Below, piece after piece: positions 25,063 through 33,989 of a DNA stretch of 64,000 nt. Position 1 is the first letter of the stretch, and the number at the start of each line of letters is the position of its first letter. The notes below the pieces were generated by a model. It worked only from the letters and a program-made list of their open reading frames with translations. It was not told where the DNA came from and ran no database searches. The DNA lies in contig JAJVHV010000023.1 in the NCBI GenBank assembly GCA_022072445.1, forward strand, positions 1 through 64,000. Direction: 5' to 3'. The stretch is from Phycisphaerae bacterium (lineage in GTDB: Bacteria; Planctomycetota; Phycisphaerae; UBA1845; Fen-1342). A program made the translations under genes and the position numbers.

Positions 25063-26724
25063 CTACTCGCGTTTCGCATCCGGCTGCGGCTGGTAGTAGC
25101 GCACGCCGAGCCGCTCCAGCCGCTTCAAGTGCACCGTCAGCCGCTGCTGAAAGCCGGCCCAGTCGCGAACTTCCTTCGGCGCCCAGCTCACTTCGGCCAG
25201 CGCGCAGAGTCGCGGGAAGAGCTGCCAGTCGAGCCGATCGGGCGGAGCGTGCTCGGTCCACATGTTCCCTTCGAGCCCGAGCACGTGCCGCGCCTGCTCC
25301 GGCGTCAAGTCGGCCGGTGTCGGCTCGAACTCGTAGCAGCGCTCCAGCGGCAGAAAGCCCATGTTCGTCGGCTCTCCCGCACCTTTGCCCTGGGCGTAGT
25401 CCAGGTAGCAGTGGCTGGTCGGCGAGGAGATCACGTCGTGGCCGCTGCGGGCCGCCGCGATCGCGCCGTCCATCCCGCGCCACGATTGCACGGTCGCGTT
25501 GGGCGCCAGGCCGCCTTCGAGAATCTCATCCCAGCCGATCAGCCGCCGGCCGCGGCGCTCGAGGACGCGCTCGATGCGGCGGATGAAGTAGCTTTGCAGC
25601 TCGTGCTCGTCCTTGAGCCCTTCGGCTTTCATGCGCGCCTGGCATTTGTCGCACTGCTTCCAGCGCTGCTTGGGGCATTCGTCGCCGCCGACGTGAATGT
25701 AGCGTGACGGAAACAGCTCGATGACTTCGCTCAACACGGCTTCGAGGAATTGAAACGTCTCGTCGTTGCCGGCGCAATACACGTCGTCTTCGACGCCCCA
25801 CGCGGTCTGAACCTCGAACGGCCCGCCGGTGCACGAGAACTGCGGATACGCCGCCAGCGCGGCCTGCGAATGCCCCGGCATCTCGATCTCGGGCACGACC
25901 GTGATAAAGCGCTCGGCGGCGTAGGCGACGACCTCGCGCACGTCGTCCTGCGTGTAGAAGCCGCCGTAGCGGCCCTGGCTGTCGCGCGGCTGCTCGGAGT
26001 CGCGTGTGGCACGGCGCCACGCGCCGATCTCGGTCAAGCGCGGATAGGCCTTGATCTCGATCCGCCAGCCCTGGTCCTCGGTCAGGTGCCAATGCAGGAC
26101 GTTCATGCGGTGCAGCGCGAGCAGATCGATGTAGCGCTTGATCAGCTCCTTGGGCACGAAGTGTCGACCGCAATCGAGCAGCATGCCGCGCCAGCGATAG
26201 CGCGGCTGATCGCGGACGACGACGCTGGGCAGCTCGATCGCCGTTGGGCGCTCGGCGCCCTTGTCCGGCACGTGCGGCGTGCTTCGGTCCGGCAGGTGTT
26301 GCATCACGATCTGCACGAGCGTCTGGCCGCCGCGCGAAGTTCCCGCCGGGTCGTCGCTGGAGATCACGATTCCTTCGGGACCGATGCTCAGTTCATAGCG
26401 CTCGGAAGCGCCGGCGGCGTGCTCGCGGGTGTCAAGGCGCAAGCTGATCGTCGCCGGTGCGGACGCGCCGGCAGCGATCTGTGCGCGTGCGTCCAAGCCG
26501 GTCAGCAGAGCGAGCTGTTCCGCCAGCAATGTCGCGGTCGCGCGCACCGCTTCGGCGCCGGCAGGATGAGCCACGACGATGGGCGCCGTGAGCCGGAAGG
26601 TGCCGGGCGCGGCGCGCAGCTCCGCGGGTCGCGGGATCACCGCGATCGCCGGCGGTTCCTGTGCGACGGACTGCGGCACAGTAAGAGCCTGTAGTGTGAT
26701 GGCGACGGCGAGGGTGGTGGTCAT
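25063..26724 (-). CDS. beta-N-acetylhexosaminidase (GH20), secreted
   Basis: 553 residues. A short signal peptide (to VAQ) precedes an N-terminal GH20b-like domain and the catalytic TIM barrel: RGMLLDCGRHF, NVLHWHLTEDQGWRIEI, VPEIEMPGHSQAAL and the catalytic HVGGDE (Asp-Glu pair, about residue 348), then WDEILEGGL and LGLEGNMWTEH. Uses substrate-assisted hydrolysis of terminal GlcNAc or GalNAc. The N-acetyl neighbouring-group mechanism follows from the Asp before Glu. A signal peptide and the DUF1080 neighbour suggest chitin- or mucin-like glycan turnover. Confidence 0.92.
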   Translation of the reverse strand: MTTTLAVAITLQALTVPQSVAQEPPAIAVIPRPAELRAAPGTFRLTAPIVVAHPAGAEAVRATATLLAEQLALLTGLDARAQIAAGASAPATISLRLDTREHAAGASERYELSIGPEGIVISSDDPAGTSRGGQTLVQIVMQHLPDRSTPHVPDKGAERPTAIELPSVVVRDQPRYRWRGMLLDCGRHFVPKELIKRYIDLLALHRMNVLHWHLTEDQGWRIEIKAYPRLTEIGAWRRATRDSEQPRDSQGRYGGFYTQDDVREVVAYAAERFITVVPEIEMPGHSQAALAAYPQFSCTGGPFEVQTAWGVEDDVYCAGNDETFQFLEAVLSEVIELFPSRYIHVGGDECPKQRWKQCDKCQARMKAEGLKDEHELQSYFIRRIERVLERRGRRLIGWDEILEGGLAPNATVQSWRGMDGAIAAARSGHDVISSPTSHCYLDYAQGKGAGEPTNMGFLPLERCYEFEPTPADLTPEQARHVLGLEGNMWTEHAPPDRLDWQLFPRLCALAEVSWAPKEVRDWAGFQQRLTVHLKRLERLGVRYYQPQPDAKRE

Positions 26725-27010
26725 GCCGGTGAGTTTACACGAATTCCCGGCTGCCCTCCGTTACGATCAACGGACTACTTGCCGGCGACCGGATCTGTTT
26801 GGCGTACTCCGCCAGCGGCCGAAGTAGGCCTAGAGTGCATCCCTGATGCATCACACGGTCATCGGCCCGAAACGGTGTGGTGCGTCAAGGGACGTGAAGG
26901 GACGCACCCTACGCTCTGCGCAGTGCAAAGCTACCATGGGACGTTCCGACTCAGGACGTTCCGGCCCGCCCACGAATGCTCATGCGGAATCCCCGTCTCC
27001 GCCTTCGCCA
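26725..27010. other. 286-nt gap with 40-bp dispersed repeat
   Basis: Between the GH20 start and the J-protein stop. It contains repeat copy 2 at 26871-26910. No gene is supported, and the promoter of the GH20 gene is not obvious. Confidence 0.5.
26871..26910 (+). repeat. 40-bp dispersed repeat, copy 2
   Basis: Arms GGTGCGTC and GACGCACC flank a 14-nt loop. Matches the reverse complement of 21659-21698 at 38 of 40 positions; the similarity continues a few bases past the right end (CGCTCT). Confidence 0.75.
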
Positions 27011-27553
27011 TCAGCGCCGCCGCGCCGTCTGTCGGCGGCGCAGCCTCTCGGTGGCCGGATCTTCGACCAGGTTCACGAGCGTCGTCACGGCCGCGAGCCA
27101 GACCAGTCCGCTGATCGCGCCGATCCACGCGGCCGCCAGCCACTCCGCCCGGTCCGCGCCGACGCCGCGCGCCGCCGCCGCCACCGAAAAAACCCACAGC
27201 GCCAGGACGCCATGGAAACGCACCAGCCGGAAGATGGGCAGCGGCAGGAGCAGGCGGCGGCGCCCGAGCAGACACACGGCGCAGCAGATGCGTCCATCCG
27301 TGTGCTCATACACGCGACCTGCCGCCCCGCACAGCTCGCAGTGGCAGCGCTGCGGCGGAAGATCGGCCTCGACCAGGTCGATCAGAATGCGATACGCGTT
27401 GGCGATCAGCGCGAAGCGCTGATGAGCAGCCGGGTCATGGTTGTTGTGATCGGGATGGTAGCGCAGCGCCAGCCGGCGGTACGCGCGGCGGATGTCGGTG
27501 GCCGTCGCGCCCGGCTCAATCCCCAGGACATCGTGACAGTCTTCAACCCTCAC
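27011..27553 (-). CDS. J-domain (DnaJ-like) membrane protein with zinc-type Cys cluster
   Basis: 180 residues starting at GTG. An N-terminal J domain (DCHDVLGIEPGATATDIRRAYRRLA, then the HPD signature YHPDHNN) should stimulate an Hsp70. It is followed by CxxC / CxxC (CELC, CAVC), a possible zinc site, and then two hydrophobic helices near residues 105-170 that predict membrane anchoring. No G/F-rich region or DnaJ C-terminal domain is present. TATAAT seven nt before the GTG (27561-27566) supports this start and a leaderless mRNA. Confidence 0.75.
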   Translation of the reverse strand: MRVEDCHDVLGIEPGATATDIRRAYRRLALRYHPDHNNHDPAAHQRFALIANAYRILIDLVEADLPPQRCHCELCGAAGRVYEHTDGRICCAVCLLGRRRLLLPLPIFRLVRFHGVLALWVFSVAAAARGVGADRAEWLAAAWIGAISGLVWLAAVTTLVNLVEDPATERLRRRQTARRR

Positions 27554-27560
27554 AGCGGCG

Positions 27561-27566
27561 ATTATA
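27561..27566 (-). promoter_or_regulatory. perfect -10 TATAAT, seven nt before J-protein GTG
   Basis: Minus strand. Transcription would begin at or next to the start codon at 27553. -35 is weak (TGTACG-like). Confidence 0.55.
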
Positions 27567-27603
27567 CGAGCGGTGCGCGAAATCCGTACACCTGCACGGC
27601 AAG

Positions 27604-27674
27604 GGCAATGCAGAATGAAGAATGCAGAACGCAAGCGTGTGAATGGGAGTTCAGCTAGGGCGACTGCTCTCCAA
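27604..27674 (+). repeat. dispersed repeat family A, copies 1 and 2 (tandem)
   Basis: A unit of about 70 bp (GGCAATGCAGAATGAAG..., ending CTGCTCTCCA) is followed at 27676-27745 by a diverged second copy. A third copy lies on the minus strand at 36617-36683. The pair sits between the divergent J-protein and rarA promoters. Non-coding. Confidence 0.65.
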
Positions 27675-27794
27675 CGGCGATGCGGAATGAAGACTTCAGA
27701 ACGCAAGTGCGTGAGGCGGAGTGCAGCCGGGGCGCGGCTCTCCACCCTGTCCCCAGCCCGGTGACGCGCGCGGTTCCGCTCAGCCGCGCCGCCC

Positions 27795-27800
27795 TATAAT
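27795..27800 (+). promoter_or_regulatory. perfect -10 TATAAT, seven nt before rarA ATG
   Basis: Predicts a transcript start at or next to the ATG (27808). Same layout as the J-protein promoter on the opposite strand, 229 nt away. Confidence 0.6.
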
Positions 27801-27807
27801 CTCCGCG

Positions 27808-29163
27808 ATGGACCTCTTCTCCGAGCAGGAGCGCGCTGCCCTGGCGCGCAACGCCCCGCTGGCGACGCGCATGCGCCCGCGTACCCTCGACGAGTTCGTC
27901 GGCCAGGAGCACATCCTCGCGTCCGGCCGCCTGCTGCGGCGCATGCTCGACGCCGACCGGCTGCGCACCGCGATCCTGTGCGGCCCGCCGGGCTGTGGAA
28001 AGACGACGCTGGCGCGGCTGGTGGCTGAGAAATCGCAGGCCCGCTTCGAGTGGCTCAATGCCACGTCGGCCGGCGTGAAAGACGTGCGCGCCATCGGCGA
28101 GGCCGCCCGGCAGCGCCTGACCAGCACGCGGCAGCGCACCGTGTTGTTCATCGACGAGATCCACCGCTTTAACCGCGGGCAGCAGGACGCGTTGCTGGCG
28201 GACGTCGAGGAGGGTGTGCTGACGCTGATCGGCGCGACGACCGAGAATCCCTACTTCAGCGTCAATGGGCCGCTGCTCTCGCGCAGCACCATCTTCGCAC
28301 TGCGGGCGCTCTCGGCGGACCAGATCGCCGCGCTCTGCCGGCGGGCGCTGGCCGACAGCGAGCGCGGTCTGGCGGCGCAATCCGCGACTTGTGACGACGA
28401 CGCGCTGCTCTGGCTGGCCGAGCAGGCCGAGGGCGACGCGCGCCGCGCGCTCAACGCGCTGGAGATCGCCGTCGCCTCGCAGCTTGCCGCCGGCCAGCCG
28501 CCGCACGTCACGCTCGCGATCGCGGCAGACTCGATGCAGCGCAAGATCATCTCGTATGACGCCAGCGGGGACTTGCACTACGACGTAACGTCGGCCTTCA
28601 TCAAGAGCATGCGCGGCAGCGACCCCGACGCCGCGATCTACTGGCTGGCGCGGATGCTCGAGGCCGGCGAAGATCCGCGTTTCATCGCGCGGCGCGTCGC
28701 GATCTGCGCGTCCGAAGACGTGGGCTGCGCCGATCCCACCGCGGTGCTCGTCGCCGCGGCCGCCGTCCAGGTGACCGAGCTCGTCGGCGTTCCAGAGTGT
28801 GAATACGCTTTGGCGCAGGCCGCCGTTCACATCGCGTGTGCGCCCAAGTCCAATGCCGTGGCGCTGGCGATCAGCGAAGCGCGGCGCGAGGTGCGCGAGC
28901 GGCCGGTTCAGCCGGTGCCGATTCACTTGCGCGACGCCAGCTATCCCGGTGCGGCGCGCCGCGGCCACGGGGCGGGCTACGTGTATGCGCACGAGGCGCC
29001 GGGCGGCGTCTCGGGGCAGGCGCACATGGATCAGCCGCGCGTCTATTACCGCCCCACCGACCGCGGGGCTGAGGCCGCGCTGGCGGCGCGACTGGAGGAG
29101 TTCCGCCGGCTGCGGGCCGCCGCGGCCGCTCAGCAGCGCGACCCATTGGCGGGTCGCGGATGA
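27808..29163 (+). CDS. rarA: replication-associated recombination protein RarA (MgsA)
   Basis: 451 residues. AAA+ ATPase with Walker A GPPGCGKTTLARL (about residue 63), Walker B VLFIDEIHRF, sensor region IGATTENPYFSVN and sensor 2/lid with GDARRALN. A helical C-terminal region (YDVTSAFIKSMRGSD, IARRVAICASEDVG) makes it a tetramer. It works at stalled forks with SSB. The ATG at 27808 is fixed by the -10 box. It shares 4 nt (ATGA) with the next gene. Confidence 0.95.
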   Translation: MDLFSEQERAALARNAPLATRMRPRTLDEFVGQEHILASGRLLRRMLDADRLRTAILCGPPGCGKTTLARLVAEKSQARFEWLNATSAGVKDVRAIGEAARQRLTSTRQRTVLFIDEIHRFNRGQQDALLADVEEGVLTLIGATTENPYFSVNGPLLSRSTIFALRALSADQIAALCRRALADSERGLAAQSATCDDDALLWLAEQAEGDARRALNALEIAVASQLAAGQPPHVTLAIAADSMQRKIISYDASGDLHYDVTSAFIKSMRGSDPDAAIYWLARMLEAGEDPRFIARRVAICASEDVGCADPTAVLVAAAAVQVTELVGVPECEYALAQAAVHIACAPKSNAVALAISEARREVRERPVQPVPIHLRDASYPGAARRGHGAGYVYAHEAPGGVSGQAHMDQPRVYYRPTDRGAEAALAARLEEFRRLRAAAAAQQRDPLAGRG

Positions 29164-29735
29164 AACAGGAACTGCGGCGGCAGATGCGTTTACTCGTGGC
29201 GCGGGTCGAGCCGCGCGAACTCCACGAGTGCGGCGTCGCGGCGGCGGAACTGCTGGCCGCCACACCGGAATTCACTGCCGCGCGGACGATCATGCTTTTT
29301 TTGTCGATGGCCGGCGAGATCGACACGGCGCCGCTGGGCGAAATCTGCTGGCAGCGCGGCGTGCGCGTCGCCGCTCCGCGCGTGCTTTGGGACGAGCTGC
29401 GGCTTGTGCCGGTCCTGATGCCATCGCTGGCCGACGTCCGACCGGGGGCCGGCGGCATTCCCGAGCCCGCCGGCGATCAGGAGATTCCGCTGCCCGAGAT
29501 CAACTTGGTCGTCGTTCCGGGGCTGGCTTTTGACGCGCGTGGCGCGCGGCTGGGGCGCGGCCGCGGCTTCTACGACCGCTTTCTGGCGCAGCCCGAGCTA
29601 CGCGGCGTGTCGGCCGGGATGGCGCTGGAAGAACAGCTCGTCGCGCACGTCCCCAGCAGCCCGCACGACGTCCGCGTCCAAATGCTCGTCACACACCGCT
29701 GCATCCGTCGCTTCCCGCCGGAGCCCGCAACATGA
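29160..29735 (+). CDS. 5-formyltetrahydrofolate cyclo-ligase family protein
   Basis: 191 residues. The N-terminal MKQELRRQMR helix, VVVPGLAFDARGARLGRGRGFYDRFL and the following AGMALEEQL are the nucleotide/folate-binding signature. The enzyme converts 5-formyl-THF to 5,10-methenyl-THF with ATP. Coupled to rarA and nadB by 4-nt overlaps at both ends, though the functional link between these genes is not evident. Confidence 0.9.
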   Translation: MKQELRRQMRLLVARVEPRELHECGVAAAELLAATPEFTAARTIMLFLSMAGEIDTAPLGEICWQRGVRVAAPRVLWDELRLVPVLMPSLADVRPGAGGIPEPAGDQEIPLPEINLVVVPGLAFDARGARLGRGRGFYDRFLAQPELRGVSAGMALEEQLVAHVPSSPHDVRVQMLVTHRCIRRFPPEPAT

Positions 29736-31375
29736 GTTCGCTCATCGCCCAGCGCCGCTATCTGACGAATTTCGAGCCGCACCGCGTGCCGCACCTGTTC
29801 ACCGACGTGCTGGTGATCGGCTCGGGCGTCGCGGGTCTGTGTGCGGCGATCGAAGCGGCGCACTCGTGCGACGTGCTGCTGGTGACCAAGTCCGGCTGCG
29901 AGGAGTCGACCACGCGCTATGCGCAGGGCGGCGTGGCGGCGGCCATCAACCCGCCCGACAGCCCGGAGCTGCACGCCCGCGACACACTCGAGACGGCCTG
30001 CGGACTGGCGCGCAACGCCGTCGTCGAACTCGTCACACGCGAGGGACCCGGGCGCATTGCCGCGCTCACCGCCGCCGGTGCGCGCTTTGATCTCACGGGC
30101 GGCGTGCTGGCCGCGGGCCTGGAGGGTGGGCACAGCGCCGCGCGGATCATCCACGCGGACGGCGACGCGACGGGCCGCGAGATCAGCCGGGCGCTGCTGG
30201 ATCAGGCCCGCCGGACCGCGCGCCTGCGTATGTTCGAGCAGTGCCACGCGATCGACCTGCTGACGCACGAGGGCCAGGTCGCCGGCGCCGTGACGCACCA
30301 TCCGAAGTACGGTCATCAGATGTTCTGGGCCGGCGCCACGGTCGTGGCCAGCGGCGGCTGCGGGCGCATCTTCCGCGAAACGACGAACCCGGCCCTGGCG
30401 ACCGGCGACGGCATGGCGATGGCCTTCCGGGCCGGCGCCACGCTGCGCGACATGGAGATGGTTCAGTTCCACCCCACCACGCTCTACGTGGCCGGCGCCG
30501 CCCGCGCCCTGATCAGCGAGGCCGTTCGCGGCGAAGGCGGGCGGCTGCTGAATCGCGCCGGCGAGCGCTTCATGCCACGTTACGACGAGCGCGCCGAACT
30601 GGCTCCGCGCGACGTCGTCAGCCGCGGGATCGTCGAGGAAATGAAGCGCGAGCGCGGCACGCACGTTTTTCTCGACGTGCGCCACCTGCCGCCCGGCCGC
30701 TTCGCCGCCCGATTTCCGAACATCGACCGCCTCTGCCGCGATTTCGACCTCGACCCGCAGCGCGATCTCATCCCCGTCCGTCCGGCCGCACACTATTGTG
30801 TCGGCGGCGTCGCCGTCGATCTCGACGGCCGCACCAGCGTCCGCCGCCTCTTGGCCTGCGGCGAGGCGGCTTCCAGCGGGCTGCACGGGGCGAACCGGCT
30901 GGCGAGCAACTCGCTGCTGGAAGGGCTGGTGCTGGGGCAGCGGACCGGACGGGCCGCCGCCGAGAGTGCCTCGGCTTTCGGCCGCATTGATCACGCGTAC
31001 GACATCGCGCATCGCGTACCGCACTCGTCGCGCACCGAGCTCGACCTTCAGGACGTCGTGCACAGCTTGCGTAGCCTCATGTCGCGCAACGTCGGCATCG
31101 AGCGCTCGGCCGACCGCCTCCGCGAAACGCTTGAGATCATCGAGTTCTGGGCGCGCTACGTGATGGACAAGGTCTTCGACGACGTCCCGGCCTGGGAAAC
31201 GCAGAACATGCTCACGGTCGCCTACCTCATCGCTCTCAGCGCCGCCACGCGGACCGAATCGCGCGGTGTGCATTTCCGCTCCGACTTTGCGGAGACCAGC
31301 GCCGATTGGGCGCGGCACGTCGACGTCCGCCGCGCCGACGACCGCGTCGACGTCCGCACCAGCGAGATCGACTGA
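29732..31375 (+). CDS. nadB: L-aspartate oxidase (NadB)
   Basis: 547 residues. Rossmann FAD site VLVIGSGVAGLCAAIEAA, AQGGVAAAI, the catalytic region QFHPTTLY, GEGGRLLNR, HYCVGGVAVD and ACGEAASSGLHGANRLASNSLLEG mark the fumarate reductase/NadB flavoprotein family. The C-terminal helical domain follows. It oxidises aspartate to iminoaspartate for NAD synthesis; nadA and nadC are not in this window. Closely related succinate dehydrogenase flavoprotein is less likely because of the NadB-type start and helix-rich tail. Overlaps the previous gene by 4 nt. Confidence 0.93.
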   Translation: MSSLIAQRRYLTNFEPHRVPHLFTDVLVIGSGVAGLCAAIEAAHSCDVLLVTKSGCEESTTRYAQGGVAAAINPPDSPELHARDTLETACGLARNAVVELVTREGPGRIAALTAAGARFDLTGGVLAAGLEGGHSAARIIHADGDATGREISRALLDQARRTARLRMFEQCHAIDLLTHEGQVAGAVTHHPKYGHQMFWAGATVVASGGCGRIFRETTNPALATGDGMAMAFRAGATLRDMEMVQFHPTTLYVAGAARALISEAVRGEGGRLLNRAGERFMPRYDERAELAPRDVVSRGIVEEMKRERGTHVFLDVRHLPPGRFAARFPNIDRLCRDFDLDPQRDLIPVRPAAHYCVGGVAVDLDGRTSVRRLLACGEAASSGLHGANRLASNSLLEGLVLGQRTGRAAAESASAFGRIDHAYDIAHRVPHSSRTELDLQDVVHSLRSLMSRNVGIERSADRLRETLEIIEFWARYVMDKVFDDVPAWETQNMLTVAYLIALSAATRTESRGVHFRSDFAETSADWARHVDVRRADDRVDVRTSEID

Positions 31376-31388
31376 GCCGTCCCCGCCG

Positions 31389-32486
31389 CTACTGAATCAC
31401 GACCTCCGGCTCGGCGAAGAGCGGTGCCCACGCCCCGCCGCAGCCGTCCAGGTCGTCGCACGGGTTGAAAAGCTGGTTGCTGTCGAAATCCTCGAAGAAC
31501 CAGGTGTCGCGCACGTCGAAGGAGAACGTGACGTTCAGCGCGTCCGCGGCGAGCTCGAGCTCGAGCGGACGCTGCCAGATGAACACATCGCGCGTCGCGC
31601 CCTGCGCCAACTCGCTCTGGTTCCAGAAGGCCGCGTCGCCGAAAAGGCCGCGCAGGTGTCCGCTTTCGGTGTCGCTGCCGGCGGCGCCGTTGATCGTGCC
31701 GCGCGTCGCTTGCAGCGCCGCTTCTTCCCAGCGCTGCCCGTCAACGACGAATCCGAGTTCCGTTCCGTTCGAACCGACGATCGTGATGTCGCCCTGATGA
31801 TGACCGAGGTTGCCCTCGCTGGCGAAGTCGTCATCGCTCATGTACACGCGAATCGTGACGTCGGTGTTCGCGTCGTACAGCGGCATGGTCAGCTCGAAAT
31901 AGTAGATCTCGGCCTCGTACGTCGGGTAACTGCCCGGCGCCAGACCCAGCTCGGCCAGCGTCACCTCGCCGGTCAGATCCACGACCTGGGCATTGGCCAG
32001 CAAGCCGGTGTCCGGCACGACGTCAATGGCCGTATTGTCCGCGGCGATGAACGTCAGCCGCTTCAACGCCACCTTGAAGGTCGAGGGCGTGATGTACTGC
32101 ACGGCGCCGCCGTTGCCGTCGCAGTCCAGGCCGGCGGCCAGGTGTGGACCATCCTGCTGTTCGCCGCTTTGCGGGCAGGCGTCCTGCCGCGGCTCGCGCT
32201 TGCCGGTGAGGCTCGACCCGTCGAACTCGGCCCGCATGCGGACGGTCAGCGCGCTGGACGTGTCGTCTTGCGCGTCGTCAGTGTCATTCTGTGCCGCGTC
32301 GTTGTCGTTCTGCGCGTCGTCCTGTCCGTTGTCGTTGGCGTTTGACGTGCTCTGGCCCGAATTCTGGTTGTCGTCCGTCTGGGTTGATTCCGTCGGACAT
32401 CCCGCCATGATCCCCGCGCCAGTCAGCAGGGCGATGGCGAAAGCCACCAGCGTCGGGCGGGGCTGTGCAAGCGTCGTGCGAATCAT
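31389..32486 (-). CDS. lipoprotein with Asn/Asp/Gln-rich linker
   Basis: 365 residues. A signal ending MAGC (lipobox) is followed by a low-complexity stretch of Asp, Asn, Gln and Thr (about 20-70) and a beta-rich domain (LTVRMRAEFDG, VVDLTGEVTLAELGLAPGSY). Near the C-terminus FDSNQLFNPCDDLDGCG recalls a calcium-type loop. Function not recognised; likely a cell-surface lipoprotein. The ATG at 32486 has GAGGAG seven nt upstream. Convergent with nadB, with only 13 nt between the stops. Confidence 0.78.
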   Translation of the reverse strand: MIRTTLAQPRPTLVAFAIALLTGAGIMAGCPTESTQTDDNQNSGQSTSNANDNGQDDAQNDNDAAQNDTDDAQDDTSSALTVRMRAEFDGSSLTGKREPRQDACPQSGEQQDGPHLAAGLDCDGNGGAVQYITPSTFKVALKRLTFIAADNTAIDVVPDTGLLANAQVVDLTGEVTLAELGLAPGSYPTYEAEIYYFELTMPLYDANTDVTIRVYMSDDDFASEGNLGHHQGDITIVGSNGTELGFVVDGQRWEEAALQATRGTINGAAGSDTESGHLRGLFGDAAFWNQSELAQGATRDVFIWQRPLELELAADALNVTFSFDVRDTWFFEDFDSNQLFNPCDDLDGCGGAWAPLFAEPEVVIQ

Positions 32487-32744
32487 GTTGTCTCCTCGTC
32501 GATGTGCGAGCCTTTCGCGACGTTCGCCGGCGATCGTCGCCGTGCGGCCTGGCCCCACCGCCCGATCCCGCGCCGGAACGGCTCCCTTCTTCCATTTCGA
32601 GCCGCCGATTGAGGCACTTGAGGATCATCTTCGCCCGAAGCGCGGCACGTGCGCGAACGCTACAGACCGTCCCGTCTACCCATCGCGGAGCCGGCCCAAA
32701 CGCGCAGAATCGGCCTGATTCGCCGCCGCAGGCGTCAACCGTGG

Positions 32745-32750
32745 TACAAT
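32745..32750 (+). promoter_or_regulatory. extended -10 (TGnTACAAT) for the pseudopilin gene
   Basis: TACAAT at 32745-32750 preceded by TG one nt upstream. Predicted start about 32757, giving a 24-nt leader with AGGAG. No useful -35. Confidence 0.4.
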
Positions 32751-32780
32751 CACTCCGGTCCGTTCCCAGGAGTCGCCCGG

Positions 32781-33548
32781 ATGATCCGCCCGCGCCGAGG
32801 ATTCACGCTGATCGAGCTGCTGGTCGTCGTCGCCATCATCGCCCTGCTGATCAGTATTCTGCTGCCGAGCCTGCAGCGCGCCCGCGAGCAGGCCAAGGCC
32901 ACGGTCTGCGGTTCTCACCTGCGTGACATTGGCGTGTCGCTTACGATGTACCTGCAAGAGCATGGGCACTATCCCGGGCATCACGCCGTCGGTCCGATCG
33001 TGATCGTCTGGCCCCCGCGCCTGCGCAGGTATCTGAGCGACCAGGTCAACATCTTCGGTTGTCCGTCGGTCGACAAGGCCTTCCACTGGCAGCCGCAGTA
33101 CGGATCGATGGGCGCCAGTCTCGCACGCCAGGCCGCGAAGTACGGCTACTATCCCGGTGAGATCCCGTTGCGGAGCAACTCGGGGTTCAGCTATGGCTAC
33201 AACGACTGGGGCGTGCGCGAGTTCGTCGACCCGCACCTCGGCCTCGGCGGCCATGTCGACGACGGCGGCTGCCAGCATTGCGGCGAGGTCGCCGACAAGC
33301 GTGTCGCCGTGCCGGCCGACATGATCGCCATCGCCGACAGCCAGTCCGATTACAACTGGGACACGGCGATCGACCCGGCCGACTTCAACGACTGGGAGTG
33401 GCCCAGCAAGCGACACCTGGGCGGGGCCGAGTTCCTCTTCGCCGACGGGCACGTCGAGCGCTTCTTGCAGAAGCTGATCATCGAGCCCACCGAATGGACG
33501 CGACGCCGCTGGAACAACGATCACCAGCCTCATCGGGAGTACTGGTGA
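32781..33548 (+). CDS. type II secretion-type pseudopilin with H-X9-DG motif
   Basis: 255 residues. The prepilin leader RPRRGFTLIELLVVVAIIALLISILLPSL (cleaved after Gly, Phe at +1) is followed by the long helix RAREQAKATVCG. Near the C-terminus HLGGAEFLFADG is the H-X9-DG motif of planctomycete pseudopilins, with the surrounding W/F residues. Such proteins assemble at the outer face of the inner membrane; many copies occur per genome. The ATG at 32781 has AGGAG eight nt upstream. It is followed at 28 nt by a small zinc-ribbon gene, the common neighbour. Confidence 0.92.
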   Translation: MIRPRRGFTLIELLVVVAIIALLISILLPSLQRAREQAKATVCGSHLRDIGVSLTMYLQEHGHYPGHHAVGPIVIVWPPRLRRYLSDQVNIFGCPSVDKAFHWQPQYGSMGASLARQAAKYGYYPGEIPLRSNSGFSYGYNDWGVREFVDPHLGLGGHVDDGGCQHCGEVADKRVAVPADMIAIADSQSDYNWDTAIDPADFNDWEWPSKRHLGGAEFLFADGHVERFLQKLIIEPTEWTRRRWNNDHQPHREYW

Positions 33549-33576
33549 GCACCGCGCCGCGGCGAGGGCGACTCAC

Positions 33577-33954
33577 GTGAACCGACGGCAGGCGCTGCTG
33601 GGCGCGTTGGCGATCGCTGTGCTTGGGACCGCGGTCCTGATCGCGCTCCGCGGGCAGCGCGCCGTGCGGGCCGAGAGCGACGACTTTCCCGACGGGACAT
33701 TCTGGCTCTGCGCCGCCGACGGCTGCGGGGCGGATTTTGTCAGGAGCGTCGCCGAGTTGGGTGAGTTCTACCGCCAGCATCCGGGCGAGCCGCTGGCCTG
33801 TCCGAAGTGTGGAAAGACGCAGACGCAACGCGCGTTGCGCTGCCCGCTCTGCAAGCGGCACTATGCTCCCTCCGGTCCCGGGGAGCGGGTCGTGATGTGC
33901 CCGCGCTGCGGCCAGGAGCTGCCGCGCCGCACTGCCCCCAGTGCCGCGCCCTGA
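33577..33954 (+). CDS. small membrane-anchored zinc-ribbon protein
   Basis: 125 residues with an N-terminal hydrophobic segment (ALLGALAIAVLGTAVLIAL). Four cysteine pairs follow (CAADGC, CPKC, CPLC, CPRC), so two zinc ribbons are likely on the far side of the membrane. GTG start, 28 nt after the pseudopilin gene, same strand. Function unknown; it may have a role in pseudopilus handling by position only. Confidence 0.75.
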   Translation: MNRRQALLGALAIAVLGTAVLIALRGQRAVRAESDDFPDGTFWLCAADGCGADFVRSVAELGEFYRQHPGEPLACPKCGKTQTQRALRCPLCKRHYAPSGPGERVVMCPRCGQELPRRTAPSAAP

Positions 33955-33989
33955 AGCGCCGCCTGGCCCGCGGCCCGATCCGCCGCCTC

